Shown here one piece after another: positions 19,251 through 29,366 of a stretch of DNA of 64,000 nt. Below the pieces are notes generated by a model. It was not told the DNA's origin, did not search any database, and was given only the letters and a program-made list of their open reading frames with translations. Source of the DNA: Rhodobiaceae bacterium (lineage in GTDB: Bacteria > Pseudomonadota > Alphaproteobacteria > Parvibaculales > Parvibaculaceae); contig JAAWWE010000002.1 of the NCBI GenBank assembly GCA_021404525.1, positions 62,001 through 126,000 on the forward strand, in the 5' to 3' direction. Position numbers and translations under genes: made by a program. The first letter of the stretch is position 1. Every line of letters starts with the position of its first letter.

Positions 19251-20960
19251 TTACTTGTCGCCTTCGTCGTTTCCGTCAGCACCCTTAAGGGCTGCGCCCA
19301 GGATGTCGCCGAGAGACGCACCACTGTCGGAAGAGCCATACTGTGCGACGGCTTCTTTTTCTTCCGCAATTTCCAGCGATTTGATGGAAAGCGACAGACG
19401 ACGCGACGCACGGTCAATATTCGTCAGACGCGCATCGATCTTGTCACCAACAGCATACCGCTCTGGGCGCTGTTCGGAACGATCACGGCTAAGGTCTGCG
19501 CGACGGATGAAGGCTGTGAAGTCTTCTTCGCCAACGCTGACTTCGATACCGGAATCCTGGATCGCAGTAACCGTACAGGTGATGGTTGCACCTTTGGTAA
19601 GACCACCAACGCTCTCGAACGGATCGCCATCAAGCTGCTTGATGCCGAGGGAGATGCGCTCTTTTTCTGTATCCACGTCGAGGACAACCGCGTTGACCAC
19701 CTGACCCTTCTGATAATCCTGAAGGGCTTCTTCGCCGGACCGGTTCCAGTCCAGATCGGAAAGGTGAACCATGCCGTCGACATCTTCGTCGAGACCAACA
19801 AACAGACCAAATTCTGTGATGTTCTTGATCTCGCCTTCGACCTTCGTTCCCTGTGGGAAGCGATCTTCGAATGCGGCCCATGGGTTGTCCATGCACTGCT
19901 TGAGGCCAAGCGAAATGCGACGCTTCACTGGATCGACTTCCAGAACCTGTACTTCTACTTCCTGAGAGGTAGAAACGATCTTGCCTGGATGCACGTTCTT
20001 CTTGGTCCAGCTCATTTCGGAAACGTGGACAAGGCCTTCGACGCCGGGTTCCAGTTCCACAAATGCACCGTAGTCCGTGATGTTTGTCACGCGGCCTTTG
20101 AAGCGGGAATCCAGTGGGTACTTGGCTTCGACGCCTTCCCATGGATCAGCCTCAAGCTGTTTCATGCCAAGCGAGATACGCTGTGTTTCAGGGTTCACCT
20201 TGATGACCTGAACCTTCACGGTCTCACCAATCGTGAGCACTTCGCTTGGGTGGTTCACACGACGCCATGCAATGTCGGTGACGTGCAACAGACCGTCGAC
20301 GCCGCCAAGATCGACGAACGCGCCGTAATCGGTGATGTTCTTGACCACGCCATCGCGCACATCGCCTTCTTTGAGCGTTTCGATAAGCTCAAGACGCTGT
20401 TCGGCACGTGTTTCTTCCAGAACCGCCCGGCGAGACACAACAATATTGCCGCGGCGCTTGTCCATTTTCAGGATCTGGAATGGCTGTGGGATATTGAGAA
20501 GCGGCGTTACATCGCGCACAGGGCGGATGTCTACCTGGCTGCCTGGCAGGAAGGCCACGGCGCCATCAAGGTCAACCGTGAAGCCACCTTTAACGCGGCC
20601 GAAGATGTGGCCTTCAACGCGCTCATTGGCTTCGAACGCTGTTTCAAGGCGAACCCAGCTTTCTTCACGTTTCGCTTTTTCGCGGCTGAGGACAGCTTCG
20701 CCCATAGCGTTCTCGATCCGGTCGAGGAAAACCTCAACTTCATCGCCAACTGCCATTTCGGCAGGCTTGCCTGGCGCAGCAAATTCTTTGAGAGGAATGC
20801 GGCCTTCTGTTTTCAGACCAACATCGACAATGGCGAGATCGTTTTCGATGGCAACGACTTTGCCTTTGACGACGGAGCCTTCGGCACCTTCATTCGCCGA
20901 GAAGCTCTCTTCAAGAAGCGCGGCGAATTCGTCGCGCGTAGGGTTAAGTGTGTCGACCAA
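19251..20960 (-). CDS. rpsA: 30S ribosomal protein S1
   Basis: S1 (569 residues) brings mRNA to the 30S subunit. Six S1 (OB-fold) repeats can be followed by their linkers: VVAIENDLAIVDVGLK, GFTVDLDGAVAFLP, DYGAFVDLGGVDGLLHVTDI, DYGAFVELEPGVEGLVHVSEMSW, EFGLFVGLDEDVDGMVHLSDLDW and SGIEVSVGEEDFTAFI. The start is a TTG at 20960 with a strong AGGAG about eight bases upstream; the unusual start may reflect translational autocontrol, which is known for rpsA. It follows cmk after a 209-base gap, the standard bacterial cmk-rpsA order. Confidence 0.97.
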   Translation of the reverse strand: MVDTLNPTRDEFAALLEESFSANEGAEGSVVKGKVVAIENDLAIVDVGLKTEGRIPLKEFAAPGKPAEMAVGDEVEVFLDRIENAMGEAVLSREKAKREESWVRLETAFEANERVEGHIFGRVKGGFTVDLDGAVAFLPGSQVDIRPVRDVTPLLNIPQPFQILKMDKRRGNIVVSRRAVLEETRAEQRLELIETLKEGDVRDGVVKNITDYGAFVDLGGVDGLLHVTDIAWRRVNHPSEVLTIGETVKVQVIKVNPETQRISLGMKQLEADPWEGVEAKYPLDSRFKGRVTNITDYGAFVELEPGVEGLVHVSEMSWTKKNVHPGKIVSTSQEVEVQVLEVDPVKRRISLGLKQCMDNPWAAFEDRFPQGTKVEGEIKNITEFGLFVGLDEDVDGMVHLSDLDWNRSGEEALQDYQKGQVVNAVVLDVDTEKERISLGIKQLDGDPFESVGGLTKGATITCTVTAIQDSGIEVSVGEEDFTAFIRRADLSRDRSEQRPERYAVGDKIDARLTNIDRASRRLSLSIKSLEIAEEKEAVAQYGSSDSGASLGDILGAALKGADGNDEGDK

Positions 20961-21169
20961 AATTGGTTCTCCTAAAATGACTTATCTATTCCTGCCGACG
21001 GTTGGCTCCGAGGGTCTTGGCAAACGGGTCTATTGAGGCGCCCATTGCCCATGGAAATTGGGTTCATGCCGGATCTATCACCGCTCTATCGAGACCCGAA
21101 ATCGGGCCCAAAAACTGGAAACGCCAAAACGGGGTCGTCTGCCGCCTTCCGGAAAGTCCCGAAAAACGC

Positions 21170-21805
21170 CTAACCCCTTGACTGCTCGATAAGTGCGACG
21201 GCAGCGCCGAACGCCGCTTCTATAGACAAATTGGAGGTATCGAGCAAGTGCGCGTCGTCAGCAGGCCGCATGGGAGAGGTGGCCCGGTCCGTGTCGCGGG
21301 CGTCTCTGTCCTTCACATCCGCTAGAACTTGTGTCTCGGAGAGCTCCGACCCCGACCCCTTGAGTTCAAGCCACCGCCGATGAGCCCGGATTTCTGCGCT
21401 TGCGGTGACATAAAGCTTCACATCTGCGTCCGGGCAGACCACCGTTCCAATATCTCGACCGTCCAAAATGGCGCCAGGTTCGCCATTTGGCGGATTTTCG
21501 GCAAAACGGCGCTGGAAAGCCAAAATGGCCGCCCTGACGGGTGGCATGGCGGCGACAACTGAGGCTGCCTCGCTCACTTCTGGGGTTCTGATGGCGACGG
21601 GATCAATTTTGGCGGGATCAAGGGTTTCGGCTGCTCGAACGCCCGCCGCCTCGTCTTGGGGCGCCGAGCCGCTCATGAGCACCGCGTGGGCAACCCCCCT
21701 ATATAAGGAGCCTGTATCGAGATAGGCGTAGCCAAAATGCTCCGCCAGCGCCCGTGCCAGAGTGCCCTTGCCTGCTGCGGCAGGTCCGTCGACGGAGATG
21801 ATCAC
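21170..21805 (-). CDS. cmk: Cytidylate kinase
   Basis: Cmk (211 residues) phosphorylates CMP and dCMP. The P-loop [17 protein letters not shown] (about residues 5-21), [12 protein letters not shown] and [20 protein letters not shown] are typical. [10 protein letters not shown] and [16 protein letters not shown] form the lid and CMP-binding arms. It starts with GTG at 21805, overlapping the aroA stop by four bases (GTGA), so its translation is probably coupled to aroA. Confidence 0.96.
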   Translation of the reverse strand: MIISVDGPAAAGKGTLARALAEHFGYAYLDTGSLYRGVAHAVLMSGSAPQDEAAGVRAAETLDPAKIDPVAIRTPEVSEAASVVAAMPPVRAAILAFQRRFAENPPNGEPGAILDGRDIGTVVCPDADVKLYVTASAEIRAHRRWLELKGSGSELSETQVLADVKDRDARDTDRATSPMRPADDAHLLDTSNLSIEAAFGAAVALIEQSRG

Positions 21806-23133
21806 GAATTGGCCTCCGAGGAGAGTGTGGCGCCGAGGCCCCGCATCAAAGCGACATAATCGGGGAAGCTCGTGGCGATCATCTCGCCCTCATCAACCGT
21901 CACCGGCTTCTCTGCGCCAAAACCAAGAGTGAGGAAAGACATGGCAATGCGGTGATCCATATGGGTAAGGACCGTTCCACCGCCGGTGACCTGGCCAGGT
22001 GCTCCGGTAATGGCCATGCCATCTTCGAATTCCTCGACTTCAACCCCGTTTGCCTGAAGGCCAGCTACCGTGGCCGCCACCCGATCGCTCTCTTTCACGC
22101 GGAGTTCTGCTGCACCGCGCATGATTGTCGTGCCCTCAGCATGTGCTGCAGCAACTGCGAGAACGGGATACTCATCAATCATGGAAGGTGCGCGATCAAG
22201 CGGCACCTCAACGCCTTTGAGGGCGCTCGTTTGAACTCGCAGGTCTGCGACGGGTTCGCCGCTCTCCTCGCGTTCGTTTTGAATGTCGATATTTGCGCCC
22301 ATCTCTATGAGTGTTGTGTAGAGCCCAACGCGGTGCGGGTTCATCATCACGCCGCTGACGGTCACATCTGACCCCGGTGTTGTAAGGGCTGCGACAATCG
22401 GAAAGGCAGCAGAGGAGGGGTCCGCGGGCACAATCACATCAGATGGAGTGAGCTCGGTTTGCCCGGTGACGCGAATAACTGTGACTTCCTGGGGGCCTGG
22501 TTCGACGGAGACTTCTGCCCCGAAGGCGCGGAGCATCCGTTCCGTGTGATCGCGTGTCGGGTGGGGTTCAATGACCGTCGTCTGGCCTGGCGCATTGAGG
22601 CCGGCGAGTAGCACGGCTGACTTTACCTGTGCAGACGCGACCGGCAGCGGATAGGTGATGGGCAGGGCGACTGGGGCACCGGTCACAGTGAGCGGCATAC
22701 GTCCGCCCTCGCGTGCATGAAATTCAGCACCCATCTCGGTGAGCGGGGTGATGACTCGACCCATCGGCCGTTTTGAAAGCGAAGCGTCACCCACAAAAGT
22801 CGCCGTGATCGGATGTCCGGCAACGAGACCCATCAAAAGCCGGGCGCCCGTGCCGGAATTACCGAAATCAAGTGCGGTGGCGGGCTCTGACAGACCACCC
22901 ACGCCGACGCCTGCTATCTCCCAGGTGCCGTCGCCCGTGCGCGTGACGGTTGCACCAAGCGCCCGCATGGCTTCTGCTGTGGCGAGAACGTCTTCCCCCT
23001 CCAGAAGACCCGTCACATGGGTTGTGCCAACCGCAAGGCCTCCCAGAATGAGCGCGCGGTGAGAAATGGATTTGTCACCTGGGACGGTAATATGTCCGGT
23101 GAGCGAGCTGGAAGGGGAGGCGGTTAGGGTCAT
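21802..23133 (-). CDS. aroA: 3-phosphoshikimate 1-carboxyvinyltransferase (EPSP synthase)
   Basis: AroA (443 residues) makes EPSP in the shikimate pathway. The first family motif [18 protein letters not shown] lies near residue 17, followed by [16 protein letters not shown] (about 89). LKVKESDRV-like [10 protein letters not shown] (about 347) and [16 protein letters not shown] close the active site. The open frame continues 91 codons upstream without homology; the ATG at 23133 matches the family start. The LLMG rather than LTAG-type variant beside GNSGT places it with class II-like alphaproteobacterial enzymes, an inference from one motif. Confidence 0.95.
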   Translation of the reverse strand: MTLTASPSSSLTGHITVPGDKSISHRALILGGLAVGTTHVTGLLEGEDVLATAEAMRALGATVTRTGDGTWEIAGVGVGGLSEPATALDFGNSGTGARLLMGLVAGHPITATFVGDASLSKRPMGRVITPLTEMGAEFHAREGGRMPLTVTGAPVALPITYPLPVASAQVKSAVLLAGLNAPGQTTVIEPHPTRDHTERMLRAFGAEVSVEPGPQEVTVIRVTGQTELTPSDVIVPADPSSAAFPIVAALTTPGSDVTVSGVMMNPHRVGLYTTLIEMGANIDIQNEREESGEPVADLRVQTSALKGVEVPLDRAPSMIDEYPVLAVAAAHAEGTTIMRGAAELRVKESDRVAATVAGLQANGVEVEEFEDGMAITGAPGQVTGGGTVLTHMDHRIAMSFLTLGFGAEKPVTVDEGEMIATSFPDYVALMRGLGATLSSEANS

Positions 23134-23428
23134 TGCGTATTGCCGATCCTGTACAAACGAACCAGTCTCAGGGTTCTCATGTGCGTGGGTCGGTCTTCCA
23201 TCCTTTTTGGGGCATCTTGCGAAATAATAGGGGCAAGAAGCGGCAGGAGCGTTTTCAGGATAAGTGGAAACGGTTATCCAGGCGAAAACGCGACAAAACG
23301 AAAAGCGGGGGCCTGATTCTGGTTTTATCGAAACAGAAACGACCCCAGCGTGCGAATAGGTTTTGACAGGCGCGCCGGATCGTGGCAATGGGAATTTTAG
23401 AGTCACAAAACCTCGGGGGAGAGCCTAG

Positions 23429-23833
23429 GTGAAGCAGGATTTAGGAACAAAACGCGTTTGCAGCGAATGCGGAGCGAAGTTCTACGACCTCAACAAAAAT
23501 CCCACGGTCTGCCCTAAATGCGGCCATGAGGAAGCAGTTGTTGTACCCCGCGCGAAGCGCAAAGCACCAGAACCGGTGGCTGCGGCGCCCAAAGAGGCAC
23601 CCGCTGAAAAGCCCGATGAGGAAGAAGAGGGCGATCTGGTCGTCGGCGAAGAGACATCACTGGACGAACTTGCCGCGGAAGAAAAGGCTGCGGGGGGGGA
23701 TGATGCCGACGAGGACGATATCCTCGCCATCGATGATGAAGACGAAGAAGACGCATTCCTCCCAGGCGATGATGATGAAGATGATGACGATGTATCTGAT
23801 CTCATCCCCGGTGTGAAAGATGACGAAATCTGA
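23429..23833 (+). CDS. FYDLN acid (TIGR02300) zinc-ribbon protein
   Basis: This 134-residue protein of unknown function is typical of alphaproteobacteria. The N-terminus has a small zinc ribbon: CSEC (about residues 9-12) and CPKCG (about 28-32) around the name-giving AKFYDLN motif. The remaining 90 residues are extremely acidic, with long Glu/Asp runs, and are probably disordered. It starts with GTG at 23429 behind GGGGGAG. It lies just upstream of tRNA-Ala and diverges from aroA, with a 295-base gap between them in which I see no clear promoter. Confidence 0.9.
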   Translation: MKQDLGTKRVCSECGAKFYDLNKNPTVCPKCGHEEAVVVPRAKRKAPEPVAAAPKEAPAEKPDEEEEGDLVVGEETSLDELAAEEKAAGGDDADEDDILAIDDEDEEDAFLPGDDDEDDDDVSDLIPGVKDDEI

Positions 23834-24007
23834 CCACCAGGGTCATGCGCCAGCGATCTGCGAAAACGCTGGTGCGGTGGGATAAGTTTTGCTTGATCCG
23901 ATCGCGTGCTCGACCTAGTTTCCGGCACCCGGGCAGCTCGAACAGATATTGCCCGGAACGCGCACCCAAGGCGCAGACCTTGACACCAAGGTCCAACGAA
24001 ACGGTAA

Positions 24008-24083
<76 letters not shown>

Positions 24084-24125
24084 TTTTCCAAGAATTTAAA
24101 AGATTCAATGCGTCTCACGCTGTAG

Positions 24126-24763
24126 TTGCTCAGCCACGGTGACGAAGGGGCTCTGTTGAATGAACGATCCTGGGCCAACGGCAAGTACATGCTCATGGGT
24201 GTTCTGCGCCCAGGTTGGGCGTTGAAGGTCGCTGCGAGCTGGGATGGGTATGAGCATCCCCACGGCTTATCTGCGCGCGTCGATTCGACAGTTATCCTGA
24301 TCCCTCGGACAGATTTTCTGGATGCTGTTCTGGGAAACGCCGACATTGTAAGACAGATTACGGACTTTTTTGTCGCCAATATCGCGCTGAACTCACCCGC
24401 ATCAACATCATCACCTGCGGTTCATTGCGCTTGAAGATCGCAGCATTTCTGGTTTTCTACATCGCAGACACGTCGGTATTTCTGCTAGGTGTTCCGCCCT
24501 CACCAGACAAATACACTGCTAGTTTGACTGACGTAACTCAACAGGAGCTTGCCGCCATGTGTGGGTGCTCCCGCCAGGAAGTGAATCGGATCATGAAGGC
24601 AATGACGGACGAGAGAATTGTCCGCCGCGCGGGTCGACTTGTCGAAGTTTTGAGGTTTGACTTGCTGCTTGATTGCTTGGAAGAAGATGAGCTGCTCAGT
24701 GCTGAATGGCGTCAGACTTTCAAAACCTGGCAGGCGAGTGTCGCGACCAGTGCAAACGGTTGA
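24126..24763 (+). pseudogene. Truncated and frameshifted Crp/Fnr-family regulator
   Basis: Two overlapping frames together rebuild most of a Crp/Fnr protein. The first (24126-about 24383) gives the second half of a cyclic-nucleotide-binding domain: GVLRPGWALK, then VILIPRTDFLDAV. The reading then has to shift near 24381-24383 into the other frame, where RAELTRIN, CGSLRLKIAAFLVFYIA and the helix-turn-helix VTQQELAAMCGCSRQEVNRIMKA continue the family pattern to a stop at 24763. The first part of the sensor domain is missing, and a TAG lies directly before the remnant, only about 40 bases from the tRNA. It looks like a gene cut by the island boundary and then decayed. Confidence 0.75.
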
Positions 24764-24857
24764 GGAAGCGGCAGTCTGTATCTCATTGAGGAACTTGCTG
24801 TGACCTGCGCCGATTCACTGCAACGCCTCTATGAATAAACGATCATCAACTCAACAC

Positions 24858-27800
24858 TTAAAACCTGTATCGGATTGCTGCCGTCAGGGCGTGTTCCTGA
24901 TAGTCGGTCTGGAACTCACCATCATACGAGAAGCGGACAGAGAACTGATCATCCCTCTCGTAGGTGAGGCCAACGCCTGCAGCATAGGAGAAGTTGTCGC
25001 GCTCGGACGTTTGACTGATGAATGTGCCACCCCCAACAACGCTGCCTGTGATCGCGCCGCCTGGATCGGCCAACTCCTGGAGGCCACGGACATAACCTTC
25101 TGGGATAAGCTTGGATCCATCATCCAGCTCGTGAGTGTAACGACCGCTCACGCCGAGCACGCCTCTCACCGATGTGGTGTCTTGGCTATCAAGGCTCGTT
25201 GGCAACGGCCCAGTCTCGGTGTAGCCGTCGATTGAGGCTTGATTGTAGCGAAGCCCCACATGAGGGGACACATCCCACCGGCCATCGGTGAACGTCTTGC
25301 CTAACTCAACCCGGCTCATGAATTGAGTGCCATCATAATTCGCGGTGTTTACGCCGCCCAAAGCCCGTCGCTGACTGTCATACTCATTCAGGCCAAACCC
25401 GACCATGGCGTCAACGTAGAAATCTCCCGGGTGGTAGGTCCCGTAAAACAGCACTCCATAGCTTTCAATCTCCTGATTGCTGTTGGCAGCCACGCCAATC
25501 TCATCCACGTCGGTGCTGGCATAGAACAGCGCAAGCCCCATGCGCAGGTCTTGAGCCAAATTTCCGTCAATGCCGATTGAAATGGCGTAGGCATCTGAAT
25601 CAAATCCGTTCGTCGCAGTAGGGTCATACTCAGCAGTGCTCACACCAGCCCGGCCCCAAAGCGCCCAATCGCCGGGCCCGCCGAGAGATCGCTCGCCGGC
25701 AGCAACGCCTGTTTGCCAACCGCCACTATCCGCGCTGGCAAAGCCACCGCCGCTCAAGCGATCGACGATAAGGTCCATCACCAGATCTGCCGATGCAATG
25801 GTGCTCGCGCTATCTGCACCAGACTCCGACGGGAGAGAGTCCTGCACAAGGGTAAGCAATTCCTTCTCCTGCTGGGCCAGCGGAAACTGTGACAGATATT
25901 GTACGATCACATTCTCGATTGGCGCATCATCAAGTAACACATCTATGGCTGCGGCAATGCTCTCAGCGTTCGCGCCTCCATTGCCGTTGGCTGCAGCGGC
26001 TGCTGCGTCCAAATCTCTTTGAATAATCAGCACAAGGTCCGTACCCGCGTTCCGAACCTCATGGCTGAACTCATACAGGATCGTGTTGTCGCTGACCGAC
26101 AGTCCATTGTCGACCACACCGCCAGTGGCCGTGGCAACGCGCACCTCTCCCGCGTTGGTCAGCTCAATTCCGCTGGTGACATCTGCATACACCGCGGACC
26201 CATCGTTAAAAGTAATCGCGCCGCCATTGCCCGTTAGCAGACCTGTTTCAGTGTCCGACGCAATGCCAACCTCAAAACGGCTACCGGCCTCAAATACTGT
26301 TTCGCCTGAGACTTGCAGTTCAGACCCTGCTGGCACAGCAATGGTTCCGCTATTGCTCATCATGCCCGTGAAGGTTGTCGTTGTCGCCTGAGTACGAAAG
26401 GTACCTCCTGATTTAATGAAAACACCGGTCGTCCCAGTCCCGTCGCCAATCGACAACTTATTGTCGGCCAGTGAAAATGTGCCGCCGCTCTCAATATCCA
26501 GCCGCTCAAAATTCATAACATTGGCACCGGTCACGGTAGCCATGCCGGTCGTGCGCAGAGTGTCGATGAAACCATCGGCGATTGAGCTATCATCACCGCC
26601 ATCAAGACTGGTGACACCGCTTACGTCCCCCCCGGCAAGCACAACCGTATCACTACCGTTTCCAAGCTGAATGCTGCCGGTGACGGCGGAGCCTGCATTG
26701 AGAATGACTGTCGTATCGCCATCAGATTCGCTGATCGCCACGCCGCTTGTGGCGCTCACCATCCCGCCAGAATTCAGGGTGACGCTTGCATCCGACGCGT
26801 CAATTTCGATCCCCGCGCCGGTGCCCCCCATCACGGCGCCGCTCACAGATATAGAAGTAGGGCCGCTGCCAACATTTTTCGCATAGACCCCCTGACGGCT
26901 CCCGATCACAGATGCGACCTGGATGGTCAGACCTGTCCCGGACGACTGATTGGTTGCGACGATCCCGCTGCGGTTTGTAGACGTTATTGTGCCGCTCGCG
27001 GTGATCGAGAGCGCCCCTGATCCTACATTGTCGGCATAAATTCCATTCCGGCCTGCCGTGAGGTCCGCCACTTGGATGGTCAGATCTGTCCCGAAGGAAT
27101 TATTGATGGCATAAATTCCGTCGTCGCCGGAGGTTAATGTACCGGTCGCGGTGATCGACAGAGCGCCTGATCCGATGTTTGCTGCTTCAATCGCGACATC
27201 GTTTGCCGTGACGGACGCCACCTGGATGGACAGGTCTGTCCCGGCTGCACGATTCACCGCTTGAATGCCGTCACCGTCAGTGGATTTCACTGTGCCAGTC
27301 GCGGTGACCGAGAGGGCGCCTGATCCGATATTCGCAGCGTTAATCCCGGTCTCTTTGGCGGTGACGGACGCCACTTGGATGGTCAGGTCTGTCCCGGGCG
27401 AACGATTGATCGCAAAAATCCCGCCGTCGTCTGCGGACGTCACCGTGCCACTCGCGGTAATCGACAGGGCGCCCGACCCTCGGTTTTCGGCGTCAATCCC
27501 CTTATCATAGGCCGAGACCGCCGCCGCCTGGACGATCAGATCTGTCCCGGATGACTCATTGTTCGCCTTGATCCCAATTTTGTCTGCAGACGTTACCGTG
27601 CCTGTTGCGGTGATCGAAAGCGCCCCTGATCCTTCATTGTAAGCTTTGATCCCGGCATCTTGTGCGCTGATGGTCGCCACCTGGATGGTCAGATCTGTCC
27701 CGGACGACTGGTTGGTGGCATCAATCCCCGAGCCGTCTGTGGATGTTAGCGTACCGGTCGAGGTGATCGAGAGCGCCCCTGACCCTGCGTTGTCAGCTTC

Positions 27801-28343
27801 AATTGCATCATTGTCTGCCGTGACGTCCGCCACCTGGATGGTCAGATCCGTCCCAGCCGCAGCGTTATAGGCATCGATCCCGTAAAAAGAAGCGCCGCCT
27901 GTGACAAGACCGGTCGTTGTGATCGACACGGCGCCACTGCCGTAATTTTTGACCTCAATGCCGCTAGCGTAGCCCGTGATGGTCGACATATAAGTATCGG
28001 TGAATGTTATGTCCGTGTCGCCAATCGAATTGGAGAGGCTCAGCGCGTTCTTACTTGTGGTGATGATCGACATCTGTTCGGTGGTGCGGACTTTCAGTGG
28101 CTGGCCCGCCGGCGGGCTAAGGCTCTGAGTCGTCGTTATAATGCCACTGCAAAGATATGTTCCTGCACCGCCTGACACGCAGGCACCATACGCCGCTTTC
28201 GATCCCGCAGTGATCAGCGGACCCGATGCAACCAGCGCGACACCAAGCTGCGGCGCAAAGCTGGCAGCAACGCCGGCGACCTTGGTCATGTGCCCGCCCC
28301 GCATGAGGACAGACTTCAGTTGTTCAAAAGAAGACGGAGACAT
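24858..28343 (-). CDS. Autotransporter (type V secretion) with repeat-rich passenger
   Basis: This protein (1161 residues from the ATG at 28343; the open frame begins five codons earlier with TTG) has the classical autotransporter layout. A hydrophobic N-terminal stretch (about residues 25-50) is probably a signal sequence. The passenger contains seven 50-51-residue repeats of the type GTDLTIQVA...GSGALSITATGT...GI.A.N, predicted to build a parallel beta-helix. The last 280 residues form a beta-barrel domain that ends in an aromatic residue (YRF), with WGRAGVSTAEYD and VGLRYNQASIDGY strands. The protein would be surface-displayed or released; adhesion is a guess. It is alone on its strand and separated from the next gene by 1 kb. 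Confidence 0.88.
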   Translation of the reverse strand: MSPSSFEQLKSVLMRGGHMTKVAGVAASFAPQLGVALVASGPLITAGSKAAYGACVSGGAGTYLCSGIITTTQSLSPPAGQPLKVRTTEQMSIITTSKNALSLSNSIGDTDITFTDTYMSTITGYASGIEVKNYGSGAVSITTTGLVTGGASFYGIDAYNAAAGTDLTIQVADVTADNDAIEADNAGSGALSITSTGTLTSTDGSGIDATNQSSGTDLTIQVATISAQDAGIKAYNEGSGALSITATGTVTSADKIGIKANNESSGTDLIVQAAAVSAYDKGIDAENRGSGALSITASGTVTSADDGGIFAINRSPGTDLTIQVASVTAKETGINAANIGSGALSVTATGTVKSTDGDGIQAVNRAAGTDLSIQVASVTANDVAIEAANIGSGALSITATGTLTSGDDGIYAINNSFGTDLTIQVADLTAGRNGIYADNVGSGALSITASGTITSTNRSGIVATNQSSGTGLTIQVASVIGSRQGVYAKNVGSGPTSISVSGAVMGGTGAGIEIDASDASVTLNSGGMVSATSGVAISESDGDTTVILNAGSAVTGSIQLGNGSDTVVLAGGDVSGVTSLDGGDDSSIADGFIDTLRTTGMATVTGANVMNFERLDIESGGTFSLADNKLSIGDGTGTTGVFIKSGGTFRTQATTTTFTGMMSNSGTIAVPAGSELQVSGETVFEAGSRFEVGIASDTETGLLTGNGGAITFNDGSAVYADVTSGIELTNAGEVRVATATGGVVDNGLSVSDNTILYEFSHEVRNAGTDLVLIIQRDLDAAAAAANGNGGANAESIAAAIDVLLDDAPIENVIVQYLSQFPLAQQEKELLTLVQDSLPSESGADSASTIASADLVMDLIVDRLSGGGFASADSGGWQTGVAAGERSLGGPGDWALWGRAGVSTAEYDPTATNGFDSDAYAISIGIDGNLAQDLRMGLALFYASTDVDEIGVAANSNQEIESYGVLFYGTYHPGDFYVDAMVGFGLNEYDSQRRALGGVNTANYDGTQFMSRVELGKTFTDGRWDVSPHVGLRYNQASIDGYTETGPLPTSLDSQDTTSVRGVLGVSGRYTHELDDGSKLIPEGYVRGLQELADPGGAITGSVVGGGTFISQTSERDNFSYAAGVGLTYERDDQFSVRFSYDGEFQTDYQEHALTAAIRYRF
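26783..27854 (-). repeat. Seven tandem 150-153-bp coding repeats in the autotransporter
   Basis: Units of 50 or 51 codons recur seven times, each starting near GT(D/G)L(T/S)IQVA and ending near the next AxNxSS or AxNRxx. One unit is three bases shorter. A diverged half unit lies upstream (toward 27965). Bounds are approximate because the outer copies fade. The repeats could allow copy-number change by recombination. Confidence 0.8.
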
Positions 28344-29366
28344 GGCGACCCACCCCAATGCGCAAAAATGTCAGTCAGGGCAGCACGCAAACCGATACTT
28401 GAAATCAGGTAAGCCCCCCAAGGCGTTAACAGAAGGTTAACACCCATATCGACCAAAGATGTGTTGCACTGAAGTGACTCAGAGAGTTTTTGGAGGATTT
28501 TCCTCAGTTAACATGGTTAACAGGCCGAGGAAGCTGCCCTATTTGCAGGCAGTTGAACGTCAGGTGTCAGTTTAGTCTAGCGGTCAGGAGCCAATGCACC
28601 CCCCCCACGCATATCAACCTCGCGACACAAGCTCATAGATTTCACCTGGGCTTGTTAACAACAGCGGTGGAAGTTACACTCCGTAGACAGAATAAATTAT
28701 GCACTTGTCCCAACAAAAACTCCCACAGGGTTTGTGGCGCCGCGGTTTTTCGTTTCGCTAGTGTGCTGGAAGTAGGGAGATCATCGGTCGTCGGTTGAAA
28801 ACCTCATTAGGTTGTCTGCTAAGACCAATAGGACCGAACTCGGACACTCTTTCGTTTTCGAATTGTCTGCAGGTCAAAAGCGCTGACTTTGGTCAGGAAG
28901 GCAATCCCTCTTGCGCCTACTAGAATTCCTGATGCCATTCTGAAAATTCCCTGTTCCTTGCCCTAGGGAATGCGCCTGAATATCCAAGAAATCTGCCAGA
29001 TTTGGGCCTGCCTAGCGCACCAATTGTCCGAAAACGCAGAAAATTCCCAGTGTTTTCCTGATATTCAGGGAAATAGTCAGAGACGGGTTCGCTCATGACT
29101 GCGCACACCACCATTTTCCAAAATTCACCAGAGCTTGCTTTGTGTCAGACAGTTCGGCACGTGCCTTTGCGCAAATTGGTACACAATCGTGGGACACTTC
29201 GCCGTTCTTTCCAGGGACTCTCGCCCAGCTCTACCCAACAAGACTGAGGGGCACCGCGGTCGCGTCTGTTTGCGTATCAGCAACAAAGACCAAATTTTAT
29301 AAGGGGGTGCCCCCAGCCTGCGTTGGTTAGGGAAGGGTGATGGGGTCGCAGGCGAGGGCACCAGGG
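28344..29366. other. 1-kb intergenic region without a recognisable gene
   Basis: Between the autotransporter start and the RTX gene stop I see no supported coding region. A possible frame at 28490-28798 has no family resemblance and no ribosome site. The stretch contains several TTAAC motifs (28426-28520), a C-run at 28601, and the att-like copy with its flanking repeat at 29108-29240. It probably holds the autotransporter promoter and the junction between two inserted segments. Confidence 0.6.
29108..29240. repeat. Att-like core plus flanking repeat, copy 1
   Basis: Bases 29108-29121 (ccaccattttccaa) equal the tRNA-Ala 3' end and its following bases (24078-24091). The next 120 bases are similar to 52918-53045: after the core the first 19 bases differ mostly by transitions, and 29175-29240 is about 80% identical to 52976-53043, including ggtacacaat.gtgggacac. 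In the + strand frame both copies read AQIGTQ.WDTSP.FPG.LAQL with many third-position differences, as if derived from a coding sequence. Its identity is unknown. It may mark the end of one integrated element. Confidence 0.6.

Noticed and set aside
19764-20975. 403-codon + strand open frame opposite rpsA
   Set aside because: It mirrors the S1 repeats, including their repeated pattern, and has no independent start or homology.
23849-23876. Hairpin cgccagcg / cgctggtg after the TIGR02300 gene
   Set aside because: The stem is good but no T-run follows, so it cannot be called a rho-independent terminator.
23892-23921. TTGATC-N17-TAGTTT as promoter of tRNA-Ala
   Set aside because: Both hexamers are weak and the distance to the tRNA (about 87 bases) is long; not strong enough to list.
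28490-28798. Possible 102-residue protein in the 1-kb gap
   Set aside because: No ribosome site, no recognisable motif, Cys and His scattered without pattern; not reported as a gene.
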